From: Streptomyces sp. CBMA291
Lineage (GTDB): Bacteria > Actinomycetota > Actinomycetes > Streptomycetales > Streptomycetaceae
Reading direction: 5' to 3'
Length of the DNA stretch: 64,000 nt
NCBI RefSeq assembly: GCF_014596525.1
Contig: NZ_MSJP01000067.1
Location: 62,001-126,000 of the forward strand
The stretch's first letter is position 1, and the number at the start of each line of letters is the position of its first letter. Of the stretch, positions 7,828-15,259 are shown one piece after another. The translations under genes were made by a program, and so were the position numbers. The notes beneath the pieces are model-generated. The model had not been told where the DNA came from. It saw only the letters and a program-made list of their open reading frames with translations, and made no database searches.

Positions 7828-8717
7828 TTGCCTTGGAAGGTGCGGGTCGTTCGTCGGGGCGTGTCGTTGAGTAATGCGCAGTGGGCGCGGATCGAGCCGT
7901 TGTTGCCGGATCGGACGCCGAGGCGGGGTGGGCGCTGGCGGGATCACCGGCAGGTGATCGACGCGATCGTGTTCAAGTACCGCACCGGGATCCCCTGGAC
8001 GGATCTGCCCGAGCACTTCGGTTCGTGGAAGGGCGTCCACAACAGGCTGCGAAAGTGGGCGGCCGACGGCACCTGGAAGAGTGTCTTCACCGCGTTGCTC
8101 GCCCAGGCCGACGCCCAGGCCGACGCCGAGGGCGATCTCGACTGGGTCGTCGCGGTCGACTCCACCGTCGTTCGTGCTCACCAGCACGCGGCCGGAGCCC
8201 GCAAAAGGGGGCGCTGGCCGGCGAGCCGGACCACCATGCGCTTGGACGTTCTCGTGGAGGGCTAACGACGAAGATCCACTTGGCGGCAGACAGCCGATGC
8301 CGTCCTCTGGCCTTCGTCATCACGCCCGGCCAGGCTGGTGACGCCCCTGCATTCCCCGAGGTGATGGCGAAGGTCCGGGTGCCCCGTCCGGTCGGCAGGC
8401 CACGGACGACGCCTCATGTGGTCCTCGCGGACAAGGCGTACTCATCCCGCGCGATCCGCACCTACCTGCGGCGCCGTGGGATCCGGGCGGTGATCCCCCA
8501 GCCCATCGACCAGACTGCGAACCGCAAACGGCTCGGCCGTCGTGGTGGGCGCCCTCCAGCTTTCGAGCGCGAAGCATACAAACAGCGGAACACCGTCGAA
8601 CGGTGCATCAACAAGATCAAGCAATGGCGCGGCCTGGCCACCCGCTACGACAAGACCGCCACCATCTACCTCGCCGCCCTCCACCTCACAGGCATCTTCA
8701 TCTGGTCAGCGAGGTGA
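7828..8717 (+). CDS. IS5-family DDE transposase made by -1 frameshift (OrfA/OrfB)
   Basis: OrfA runs 7828-8265 (TTG start; GTG 7861 is an alternative). It begins with the helix-turn-helix region SNAQWARIEPLLP and includes the first catalytic Asp in VVAVDSTVVRAHQHAAG. OrfB is in the -1 frame and continues GGLTTKIHLAAD, then VVLADKAYSS (second Asp) and NTVERCINKIKQWRGLATRYDK (catalytic Glu), stopping at 8717. Frames meet at an A4G5 run, 8203-8211, right after AAGARK. A -1 shift there yields ARK-(K/R)G-ALAGEPDHHALGRSRGG, the continuous sequence seen in relatives. All three DDE residues are present, so it may be functional. Confidence 0.85.
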
Positions 8718-8732
8718 TCCAGAAGAAACGGC

Positions 8733-8736
8733 CTAG
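8733..8736. repeat. right target-site duplication CTAG of the IS element
   Basis: Copy of 7231-7234 immediately outside the right inverted repeat. Confidence 0.8.
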
Positions 8737-9184
8737 TGCCCCTGGTGCCCCTGGAGTCCCCGGCGTCTCTGGCACCCCCGATACGTCCGGCGATTCCAGC
8801 GGCCCCGGGCCCCGGCGATCCCGGGCACCGGTAACTCCGGGCACGAGTAACTCCGGCTGCTCGCAACCTCGGACGCCGACGACCCGGGACCCTGGAAACC
8901 TCAGACACCGGCGACCTGGGTCTTGAGGACCTGGGCCTTGAGGACCGGGGACCTCGGGACCCCGGGACCCCGGGACCCCGGAAACCCAGAGTCTGGGACC
9001 TCGGCGACTCCGGCCCTCCGAAGCCCCGGTCACCCGTACCCTCGCCCCTCGCCCACCCGCCCATCCGCCCATCCGCACTCTTGCCCCCTCGCCCACCCGT
9101 CCCCCCGGAAGCCGCCCCGGAGCGCAACCCCCCTGACCTGGCGGCCCTCTGATGAGGCGTCCGGATTCCCTTAGGGTGCTTGGC
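8737..9184. other. severed sigma-factor tail and GC-rich short repeats; no intact gene
   Basis: From 8737 to 8926 the sequence encodes, in the frame of the upstream sigma gene, a Pro/Gly/Ser-rich tail that was cut off by the IS and ends at TGA 8924-8926. From 8911 to 9080 there are short direct repeats (a 15-bp unit ACCTGGGTCTTGAGG/ACCTGGGCCTTGAGG, then GGGACCCC units). I see no start codon with a ribosome-binding site before the gene at 9185. Confidence 0.6.
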
Positions 9185-9808
9185 ATGTCCCCGCGTACTC
9201 CGCTTCCGCCGCCGCCCCCGCCCGCCGAGCTTCGGAGCTGGCCCGACCGGGACGCGCTGCTCGCCGACCGGGCGCGGGCCCTCGACGAGCTGGGGCGCCG
9301 GCTGCTCGGCGGCGGCAGGCTCGCGCTGTTCCTGCTCTGGTTCCTCCTGCTCGAACTGGGCTGGTCGCTCATCGGCGTCCTGATCATCGCCCTCGGCTTG
9401 CCCCTGGTCGACCCGTTCTCCGTCGTCTTCGGGGTCGTCACCACGGCGTTGGGCATCGGGATACTCGTCCCGGCCGTCTGGCTGACGGTCCGCAGCCTGC
9501 GGCAGGACCGGACCGTCCGCGAGCGCCTCGCGCAGTGGGCGGCCCTCGACCGGCACGGCCCGACGGACGCCCGGCTGCGCGCCCCCGCCCTCAGCGCCTG
9601 CTGGTTCCTGCTCTCCAGCCTGCTGTGCGGTCTCGGCCTCTGGACGGGCTTCGCGGTCCCGGCGGGCGCGACCCACGAGGACGGCTACGGCCTGGTCGTC
9701 TACGGCATGGGCGCCGCCCTGATCCTCTGGATCACCGGACTGACCGGCCTGGCGAAGGCCGTCGGGCACTACCGCCTGGCGGTCCGCCTCTCGCCCCGGC
9801 CGCGCTGA
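9185..9808 (+). CDS. four-helix integral membrane protein, unknown function
   Basis: 207 residues. A Pro-rich cytoplasmic start (PLPPPPPPAELRSWP) and a charged helix are followed by two hydrophobic hairpins: residues ~45-95 (LALFLLWFLLLELGWSLIGVL, then a second helix) and ~135-195. The pattern suggests four membrane helices with both ends inside. No catalytic motif is recognised. ATG 9185 agrees with where coding bias begins. The tandem repeats at 9832-10056 follow directly. Confidence 0.75.
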   Translation: MSPRTPLPPPPPPAELRSWPDRDALLADRARALDELGRRLLGGGRLALFLLWFLLLELGWSLIGVLIIALGLPLVDPFSVVFGVVTTALGIGILVPAVWLTVRSLRQDRTVRERLAQWAALDRHGPTDARLRAPALSACWFLLSSLLCGLGLWTGFAVPAGATHEDGYGLVVYGMGAALILWITGLTGLAKAVGHYRLAVRLSPRPR

Positions 9809-9831
9809 GCCCCTGGCCGCACTGGACCCTT

Positions 9832-9991
9832 CGGCCGCACCGAACCCTCCAGCCGACTGAACATCGGCCGCCCCGAGCCAGGCCGCACTGAGCCCCGGCC
9901 GCACCGGGCCCCGGCCGCACCGAACCCTCCAGCCGACTGAACATCGGCCGCCCCGAGCCAGGCCGCACTGAGCCCCGGCCGCACCGGGCCC
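9832..9991. repeat. 80-bp tandem duplication (2 copies)
   Basis: Bases 9832-9911 and 9912-9991 are near-identical, with the same order of CCGAACCCTCCAGCCGACTG, ACATCGGCCGCCCCGAGCC and GGCCGCACTGAGCCCC. It lies between the convergent membrane-protein and methyltransferase genes. Within it are shorter GGCCGCACC-type units. Confidence 0.85.
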
Positions 9992-9992
9992 C

Positions 9993-10056
9993 GGCCGCAC
10001 CGGGCCCCGCCGCGTCACCGCTCAGGCCGCACCGGGCCCCGCCGCGTCACCGCTCA
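9993..10056. repeat. 32-bp tandem duplication including a gene stop codon
   Basis: Bases 9993-10024 and 10025-10056 are identical (beginning GGCCGCACCGGGCCCC and ending CACCGCTCA). The second copy ends in TCA, which is the TGA stop of the minus-strand methyltransferase, so the stop-codon context has been duplicated downstream of the gene. Confidence 0.85.
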
Positions 10057-11235
10057 GCCCTTCGCCGGTCGGCCGATCAGCATCGTGGGGGCGCCCGCGA
10101 CCCGGGTGAGCAGGACCGTCGCCGCGTTCGGGCCCTTCGGCTTCACCTTGCGGCGGATCTCCTCGGGCTCCACGGCCGAGCCCCGCTTCTTCACCGTCAG
10201 GTTGCCGACCTCCCGTTCCCGCAGCAGCGCCTTCAGCTTCTTCAGGTTGAAGGGGAGTTCGTCGGTGATCTCGTAGGCGGCGGCGTACGGCGTCGGCAGG
10301 AGCGCGTCCGCCGTCACATAGGCGATCGTCGGATCGATCAGACCGCCGTCGACCTCCTGCGCGAACTCGGCGACCAGATGCGCGCGGATGACGGCGCCGT
10401 CCGGCTCGTACAGATAGCGGCCGAGCGGGCGGACCGCCGGGTCGGGGAGCCCCCGGCCGGTCAGCGCGGCGCCGGACGGCAGCAGGGTGGCGCGGCGGGC
10501 GCCCGGCTCCGTACCGAACCACAGCACGGCCTCCTTGACGTCTCCGCCGTCGGAGATCCACTCGGCCTCGGCGTCCTCGGGAACGGCCTCGTGGGGGATG
10601 CCCGGGGCGACCTTCAGGGCCGCGTGCGGGGCCTTGCGGGCGGCCTCCACGGCCCAGGAGAGCGGCGGGGAGTACGCCTCGGGGTCGAAGATCCGGCCGC
10701 GTCCGCCGCGCCGGGCCGGGTCGACGAAGACGGCGTCGTACGGGGTGGTGTCGATGTCGGCGACGTCCGCGCAGCGCACCTCGACGAGGTCGGCGAGGCC
10801 GAGCGCCTCGGCGTTCGCGCGGGCGACGGCGGCGGTCAGCGGGTCGCGGTCGACGGCGAGGACGGAGATCCCGGCGCGGGCGAGCGCGATCGCGTCGCCG
10901 CCGATCCCGGAGCAGAGGTCGGCGACGCTCCGGACGCCGAGTGCCTTCAGACGGGTGGCCCGGTGGGTGCCGACGGCGGCGCGGGTCGACTGCTCGACGC
11001 CGTGGGGCGTGAAGTACATGCGGTACGCGTCCGCGCCGAACTTCGCCACCGCCCGCTGCCGCAGCCGCGCCTGTCCGACGGCCGCCGTGACCAGCTCGGC
11101 GGGGTGGTCGCGGCGCAGCCGGGAGACGACCGCCAGTTCCTGGGCGGGGTCGTGGTCGCGCAGGGCGGCCAGCAGGGTCTGGCCCTCGGGGCCGAGCAGC
11201 GGGGCGAAGGAGTCGAGATCGGTCACCCGTCCCAT
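10054..11235 (-). CDS. class I SAM-dependent methyltransferase with THUMP-like domain
   Basis: 393 residues. The Rossmann methyltransferase core has VADLCSGIGGDAIALAR (SAM-binding motif I, ~95-111), VLAVDRDPLTA (motif II acidic residue) and YDAVFVDPARR (motif IV, DPAR). The C-terminal third, ending with NLTVKKRGSAVEPEEIRRKVKPKG, is the THUMP-like RNA-binding segment of this actinobacterial family. The substrate is probably RNA (inference). ATG 11235 begins MGRVTDLDSF; no strong ribosome-binding site is visible. It is convergent with the membrane protein at 9185. Confidence 0.85.
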   Translation of the reverse strand: MGRVTDLDSFAPLLGPEGQTLLAALRDHDPAQELAVVSRLRRDHPAELVTAAVGQARLRQRAVAKFGADAYRMYFTPHGVEQSTRAAVGTHRATRLKALGVRSVADLCSGIGGDAIALARAGISVLAVDRDPLTAAVARANAEALGLADLVEVRCADVADIDTTPYDAVFVDPARRGGRGRIFDPEAYSPPLSWAVEAARKAPHAALKVAPGIPHEAVPEDAEAEWISDGGDVKEAVLWFGTEPGARRATLLPSGAALTGRGLPDPAVRPLGRYLYEPDGAVIRAHLVAEFAQEVDGGLIDPTIAYVTADALLPTPYAAAYEITDELPFNLKKLKALLREREVGNLTVKKRGSAVEPEEIRRKVKPKGPNAATVLLTRVAGAPTMLIGRPAKG

Positions 11236-11596
11236 TGTGGTCCCTGCGGGGGAGAGGGACGGCCGGGGTGGTGTGGGGGCGGGGTGACCGGTGGGGCGGG
11301 TGACCCGTGGGGCGGCGCGTTCCCAGGGGTGGCCCCAGGGACCCCGAGGGTCGGCCCAGGTCGCCAGGTCGCCAGGTCCCCAAGGGACCAGAACCCCAGG
11401 CGTCCCCAAGGGTGACCCCAGGAACGCCCCCGAGAAGGCGCAGGCGGCGGCCCCGCCCCGGAGTCTGTGGGCCGCCCGGGGGACGAGGGCGGCCGGCCGG
11501 GGGACGGCGGCGGCGGTACGGCGGTGTCGCGGGCCCGCCCGCACCCCCGCGCTGACAGGATGCGGCGCCATACCGCTCGTACGACAAAAGGAATAG
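11236..11596. other. intergenic region with short GC-rich repeats; no gene seen
   Basis: This divergent spacer separates the methyltransferase from the deacetylase. It contains imperfect repeats around CCCAGG and GGTCGCCAGGTCGCC (11357-11385) and many GGGGCGGG/CCCCAAGG runs. The last 30 bases hold the likely deacetylase promoter and RBS AAAGGAATAG before ATG 11597. Confidence 0.5.
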
Positions 11597-12520
11597 ATGA
11601 TGACACAAGGTGTCCACCGTTCCGCGCGGGCGCTCGCCGCCGCCCTCGTCGTCGCCGCCCTCGCCTCCGCCGCCGCTGCCTGCTCCGGCGGCACCGGACC
11701 GGCAGGCGGCGCGCCCGGTCCCGCCGCCGCGCGGCAGGCCAAGGAACGGAGCGCCGCCGGAGCGCTCGACACCTACGTCGAGAAGGTCCGCGAGCAGCGG
11801 TCCGCCCGTGTCGCCGCCGCCAGGAAATGGGGCCTCGCCCGGCCCCCGCTCGACGCGCCCGCCCCGCCCGCCGCCAAACCGGAGATCACCACCCGCAAGG
11901 GCTTCGAGACCGACGGGGACGACCTCCCGCCGGTCTTCACCACCGTCCCCACCGACCAGAAGGTCGTCTTCCTGACCATCGACGACGGCGCCGAGAAGGA
12001 CCCCGACCTGCTGCGGATGATGAACGACCTCCGCATCCCGTACAGCGCCTTCCTCAGCGACTACGTCGTCAGCGAGAACTACGGCTACTTCAGCCGGATG
12101 CAGAAGTCCGAGGAGGGCGGGATCGCGCTCCACAACCACACCCTCCACCACCGCTACCTCCCCGGACTCTCGTACGACGAGCAGCACCACGAGATCTGCG
12201 GCATGCAGGACATCATGGAGAAGCGTTTCGGCAAGCGCCCGCCGCTCTTCCGCCCGCCCTACGGCAACTACAACGAGGACACCCTGCGCGCCGCGAAGAG
12301 CTGCGGCGTCAAGGCGGTGCCGCTCTGGGCCGCCGAAGCCTTCCCCGACCACATGGAGTGGCGCGAGTGGGACCGGGACCTGCACCCCGGCGACATCGTC
12401 CTCACCCACTTCCGGGGCAAGGAGGAGTGGAAGGGCACCATGCCGGACATGATCCGCCATGTGATGGACGTGATCACGGCCAAGGGATACGCCGTGGCGA
12501 AGCTGGAGGACTACGTGTGA
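11597..12520 (+). CDS. polysaccharide deacetylase (NodB family) lipoprotein, paralogue of the gene at 4371
   Basis: 307 residues. A lipoprotein signal peptide ends at ASAAAAC (Cys ~33), followed by a helical linker and a CE4 domain. Its motifs are FLTIDDGAEKDPD, HNHTLHHRYLPG (zinc histidines), LFRPPYGNYNEDT and GDIVLTHFRGKEEWKG. It ends VAKLEDYV, like the 4371 gene, so the two are recent paralogues. It probably de-N-acetylates peptidoglycan or another wall glycan on the outer face of the membrane. Its TGA overlaps the GTG of the next gene. Confidence 0.9.
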   Translation: MMTQGVHRSARALAAALVVAALASAAAACSGGTGPAGGAPGPAAARQAKERSAAGALDTYVEKVREQRSARVAAARKWGLARPPLDAPAPPAAKPEITTRKGFETDGDDLPPVFTTVPTDQKVVFLTIDDGAEKDPDLLRMMNDLRIPYSAFLSDYVVSENYGYFSRMQKSEEGGIALHNHTLHHRYLPGLSYDEQHHEICGMQDIMEKRFGKRPPLFRPPYGNYNEDTLRAAKSCGVKAVPLWAAEAFPDHMEWREWDRDLHPGDIVLTHFRGKEEWKGTMPDMIRHVMDVITAKGYAVAKLEDYV

Positions 12521-12771
12521 GACGCGCACGCCGCACGGGCGGGCGCCCTCCCCGGAACGGGCCTCGGGCCCGGCGCCCGCTCGCCGTGCCGCCGCGCGCC
12601 ACCGTGCTCCTCGCCGCCGCGCTCCTCGCCCTGACCGGCTGCGCCTCGACCGTGGACTCCCTCGAACGGCTCGGCCGCAAGGCCGTCGAGCGGATCGGAA
12701 CGGGACCCGCGCACGGCACCGGGCAGCGCCCGCCCACGGCGGCGGGCACGGGGGCCGCCGGGACGCGCTGA
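12517..12771 (+). CDS. small lipoprotein coupled to the deacetylase
   Basis: 84 residues. The GTG overlaps the deacetylase stop (GTGA, 12517-12520). A strongly basic n-region is followed by LLAAALLALTGCAS, a clear lipobox with Cys ~42, then a short mature part TVDSLERLGRKAVERIG and a Gly/Thr/Ala tail. It is probably a partner or neighbour of the deacetylase at the membrane surface. No family is recognised. Confidence 0.65.
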   Translation: MRRARRTGGRPPRNGPRARRPLAVPPRATVLLAAALLALTGCASTVDSLERLGRKAVERIGTGPAHGTGQRPPTAAGTGAAGTR

Positions 12772-12803
12772 ACCCCGTACCGGAGCCGCCACGGAGTGAG
12801 GAA

Positions 12804-12830
12804 CTGGCACTCCGCTTGACCGAGTGCTAA
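12804..12830. promoter_or_regulatory. CIRCE element 1 (HrcA operator)
   Basis: CTGGCACTC-N9-GAGTGCTAA, the standard 9-9-9 CIRCE layout bound by the HrcA repressor. It overlaps the -35 of the groES promoter. Confidence 0.95.
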
Positions 12831-12843
12831 TCGCGGTCATAGT
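12816..12843 (+). promoter_or_regulatory. groES promoter (-35 TTGACC, -10 CATAGT)
   Basis: TTGACC at 12816-12821 and CATAGT at 12838-12843 are separated by 16 bp. The -35 sits in the spacer of CIRCE 1, and CIRCE 2 lies at the expected transcript start, so HrcA bound to either site would block RNA polymerase. Confidence 0.8.
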
Positions 12844-12850
12844 CTCGGCT

Positions 12851-12877
12851 CTGGCACTCCCCGTTGGAGAGTGCCAA
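12851..12877. promoter_or_regulatory. CIRCE element 2 (HrcA operator)
   Basis: CTGGCACTC-N9-GAGTGCCAA, a second 9-9-9 CIRCE about 20 bp after the first, in the groES 5' leader. Confidence 0.95.
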
Positions 12878-12976
12878 CACAGCGACGGGCAGGTCCGGCA
12901 CCCGCGACGACGGATCCACCTGGTCGCCACCTCAGACAGTTAACCCCGTGAGATCTCCGAAGGGGGAGGTCGGATC

Positions 12977-13285
12977 GTGACGACCACCAGCTCCAAGGTT
13001 GCCATCAAGCCGCTCGAGGACCGCATTGTGGTCCAGCCGCTCGACGCCGAGCAGACCACCGCCTCCGGCCTGGTCATCCCGGACACCGCCAAGGAGAAGC
13101 CCCAGGAGGGCGTCGTCCTGGCCGTGGGCCCGGGTCGCTTCGAGAACGGCGATCGTCTGCCGCTCGACGTCCAGACCGGCGACATCGTGCTGTACAGCAA
13201 GTACGGCGGCACCGAGGTGAAGTACAACGGCGAGGAGTACCTCGTCCTCTCGGCTCGCGACGTGCTCGCGATCGTCGAGAAGTAA
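12977..13285 (+). CDS. groES: co-chaperonin GroES
   Basis: 102 residues, GTG start after RBS GGGGGAGG. GroES caps the GroEL ring. It shows the family start VAIKPLEDRIVVQPLDAE with the mobile loop ..EQTTASGLVIPDTAKEKPQEG, and GDIVLYSKYGGTEVKYNGEEYL before the C-terminal strand. It is under double CIRCE control and followed 100 bp later by groEL1 after a strong hairpin. Confidence 0.98.
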   Translation: MTTTSSKVAIKPLEDRIVVQPLDAEQTTASGLVIPDTAKEKPQEGVVLAVGPGRFENGDRLPLDVQTGDIVLYSKYGGTEVKYNGEEYLVLSARDVLAIVEK

Positions 13286-13311
13286 TTCACCCGAAGCAGA
13301 TGCTTTGAGCT

Positions 13312-13343
13312 GCGCCCCGGGCCCTTACCGGGCACCGGGGCGC
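13312..13343 (+). terminator. groES-groEL intergenic hairpin (attenuator or processing site)
   Basis: GCGCCCCGG (13312-13320) pairs with CCGGGGCGC (13335-13343), with an inner GCCC/GGGC stem. There is no long U-run after it. It may partly terminate transcription or mark an mRNA processing point, so that groES exceeds groEL1; that role is inference. Confidence 0.6.
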
Positions 13344-13386
13344 TGTTCGTTCCACACCAGTTTTCCGAGAGGGCTGAACCGCTCCC

Positions 13387-15012
13387 ATGGCGAAGATCCT
13401 GAAGTTCGACGAGGACGCCCGTCGCGCCCTTGAGCGCGGCGTCAACAAGCTTGCCGACACGGTGAAGGTGACGATCGGCCCCAAGGGCCGCAACGTCGTC
13501 ATCGACAAGAAGTTCGGTGCCCCCACCATCACCAACGACGGTGTCACGATCGCCCGCGAGGTCGAGATCGAGGACCCGTACGAGAACCTCGGCGCCCAGC
13601 TGGTGAAGGAGGTGGCGACCAAGACCAACGACATCGCGGGTGACGGCACCACCACCGCCACCGTGCTCGCCCAGGCCCTGGTTCGCGAGGGTCTGCGCAA
13701 CGTCGCCGCCGGTGCCTCCCCGGCCGCCCTGAAGAAGGGCATCGACGCCGCCGTCAAGGCCGTCTCCGAGGACCTCCTGGCCACCGCGCGCCCGATCGAG
13801 GACAAGTCCGACATCGCCGCCGTCGCCGCGCTCTCCGCGCAGGACCAGCAGGTCGGCGAGCTGATCGCCGAGGCCATGGACAAGGTCGGCAAGGACGGTG
13901 TCATCACCGTCGAGGAGTCGAACACCTTCGGCCTGGAGCTCGACTTCACCGAGGGCATGGCCTTCGACAAGGGCTACCTCTCCCCGTACATGGTCACCGA
14001 CCAGGAGCGTATGGAGGCCGTCCTCGACGACCCGTACATCCTGATCAACCAGGGCAAGATCTCCTCGATCCAGGACCTGCTGCCCATCCTGGAGAAGGTC
14101 ATCCAGGCCGGCGCCAGCAAGCCGCTCCTGATCATCGCCGAGGACATCGAGGGCGAGGCCCTCTCGACCCTCGTCGTCAACAAGATCCGCGGCACGTTCA
14201 ACGCCGTGGCCGTCAAGGCCCCCGGCTTCGGCGACCGCCGCAAGGCGATGCTCGGCGACATGGCCACCCTCACCGGTGCCACCGTCATCGCCGAGGAGGT
14301 CGGCCTCAAGCTCGACCAGGCCGGTCTGGACGTGCTCGGCACCGCCCGCCGCGTCACCATCACCAAGGACGACACCACCATCGTCGACGGTGGCGGCAAC
14401 TCCGAGGACGTGCAGGGCCGCGTCAACCAGATCAAGGCCGAGATCGAGTCCACGGACTCCGACTGGGACCGCGAGAAGCTCCAGGAGCGCCTCGCGAAGC
14501 TGGCCGGCGGCGTGTGCGTGATCAAGGTCGGCGCCGCCACCGAGGTGGAGCTGAAGGAGAAGAAGCACCGTCTGGAGGACGCCATCTCCGCGACCCGCGC
14601 CGCGGTCGAGGAGGGCATCGTCTCCGGTGGTGGCTCCGCGCTCGTCCACGCCGTGAAGATCCTTGAGGACAACCTCGGCAAGACCGGCGACGAGGCCACG
14701 GGTGTCGCGGTCGTCCGCCGCGCCGCCGTCGAGCCGCTGCGCTGGATCGCCGAGAACGCCGGCCTTGAGGGCTACGTCATCACCTCGAAGGTCGCGGAGC
14801 TGGACAAGGGCCAGGGCTTCAACGCCGCCACCGGCGAGTACGGCGACCTGGTCAAGGCCGGCGTCATCGACCCGGTCAAGGTGACGCGCTCCGCCCTGGA
14901 GAACGCCGCCTCCATCGCCTCCCTCCTGCTCACCACCGAGACCCTCGTGGTGGAGAAGAAGGAAGAGGAGCCGGCGGAGCACGGCCACGGCGGCCACGGG
15001 CACTCGCACTGA
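13387..15012 (+). CDS. groEL1: chaperonin GroEL1 with His-rich C-terminus
   Basis: 541 residues, normal GroEL length. Signatures include GPKGRNVVIDKKFGAPTITNDG and the ATP-binding DGTTTATVLAQ, and late AAVEEGIVSGGGSALV. The C-terminus lacks the usual Gly-Gly-Met repeats and instead ends GHGGHGHSH. This His-rich tail marks the actinobacterial GroEL1 type, encoded with groES and distinct from a solo GroEL2. ATG 13387 follows GAGAGGGCTGAACC. Confidence 0.97.
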   Translation: MAKILKFDEDARRALERGVNKLADTVKVTIGPKGRNVVIDKKFGAPTITNDGVTIAREVEIEDPYENLGAQLVKEVATKTNDIAGDGTTTATVLAQALVREGLRNVAAGASPAALKKGIDAAVKAVSEDLLATARPIEDKSDIAAVAALSAQDQQVGELIAEAMDKVGKDGVITVEESNTFGLELDFTEGMAFDKGYLSPYMVTDQERMEAVLDDPYILINQGKISSIQDLLPILEKVIQAGASKPLLIIAEDIEGEALSTLVVNKIRGTFNAVAVKAPGFGDRRKAMLGDMATLTGATVIAEEVGLKLDQAGLDVLGTARRVTITKDDTTIVDGGGNSEDVQGRVNQIKAEIESTDSDWDREKLQERLAKLAGGVCVIKVGAATEVELKEKKHRLEDAISATRAAVEEGIVSGGGSALVHAVKILEDNLGKTGDEATGVAVVRRAAVEPLRWIAENAGLEGYVITSKVAELDKGQGFNAATGEYGDLVKAGVIDPVKVTRSALENAASIASLLLTTETLVVEKKEEEPAEHGHGGHGHSH

Positions 15013-15078
15013 GTCCCTTGACGCCTGACGTGTCGGGCGCCTGACGCCTGATCGTCCGACGCGCCTGACGCGCCTGAC

Positions 15079-15122
15079 AGCGGGGCCCGGTACTCCCTTA
15101 CGGGGGAGCACCGGGCCCCGCT
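15079..15122 (+). terminator. groESL operon terminator
   Basis: Perfect 13-bp stem AGCGGGGCCCGGT (15079-15091) / ACCGGGCCCCGCT (15110-15122) with an 18-nt loop, followed by GCGTTTCC. Confidence 0.85.
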
Positions 15123-15135
15123 GCGTTTCCCCGCT

Positions 15136-15190
15136 TTCGTACGGGGCAGGCGAGGCCTTCGTACGGGGAAGACGACGCCTTCGTACGGGG
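15136..15190. repeat. three 11-bp direct repeats at 22-bp spacing before the STAND gene
   Basis: TTCGTACGGGG occurs at 15136, 15158 and 15180. The constant 22-bp interval, two helical turns, places all copies on one face of the DNA. They lie 70-125 bp before the STAND NTPase start, so they may be activator or repressor sites. Similar CGTACGGG words are common in Streptomyces, so chance is not excluded. Confidence 0.5.
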
Positions 15191-15259
15191 GCAGGCGACC
15201 GCCCTCCCGAAGCCCCTGATCGGCCTTCTCCGCCCTCCTGTACCTGGCAGCATGGGGGC

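Larger units (their letters stand above)
7235..8732 (+). mobile_element. IS5-family insertion sequence with a DUF6924 passenger gene
   Basis: 1498 bp. The terminal inverted repeats are 7235-7253 (GTCGTTTCCTCTGGATCAC) and, on the other strand, 8732-8714 (GCCGTTTCTTCTGGATCAC): 17 of 19 match. CTAG duplications flank both ends. Inside are a DUF6924 gene (7299-7808) and a two-frame DDE transposase (7828-8717). IS5-family elements of this type are usually 850-900 bp, so about 600 bp is additional cargo lying between the left end and the transposase. The element sits in the coding tail of the ECF42 sigma gene. The intact repeats, duplication and DDE residues suggest recent and possibly still active insertion (inference). 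Confidence 0.85.

Noticed and set aside
10378..11415. Long plus-strand open frame opposite the methyltransferase
   Set aside because: It is the antisense reading of a clear methyltransferase gene; the peptide is Arg/Gly/Ala-rich without motifs, as expected for high-GC shadow frames.
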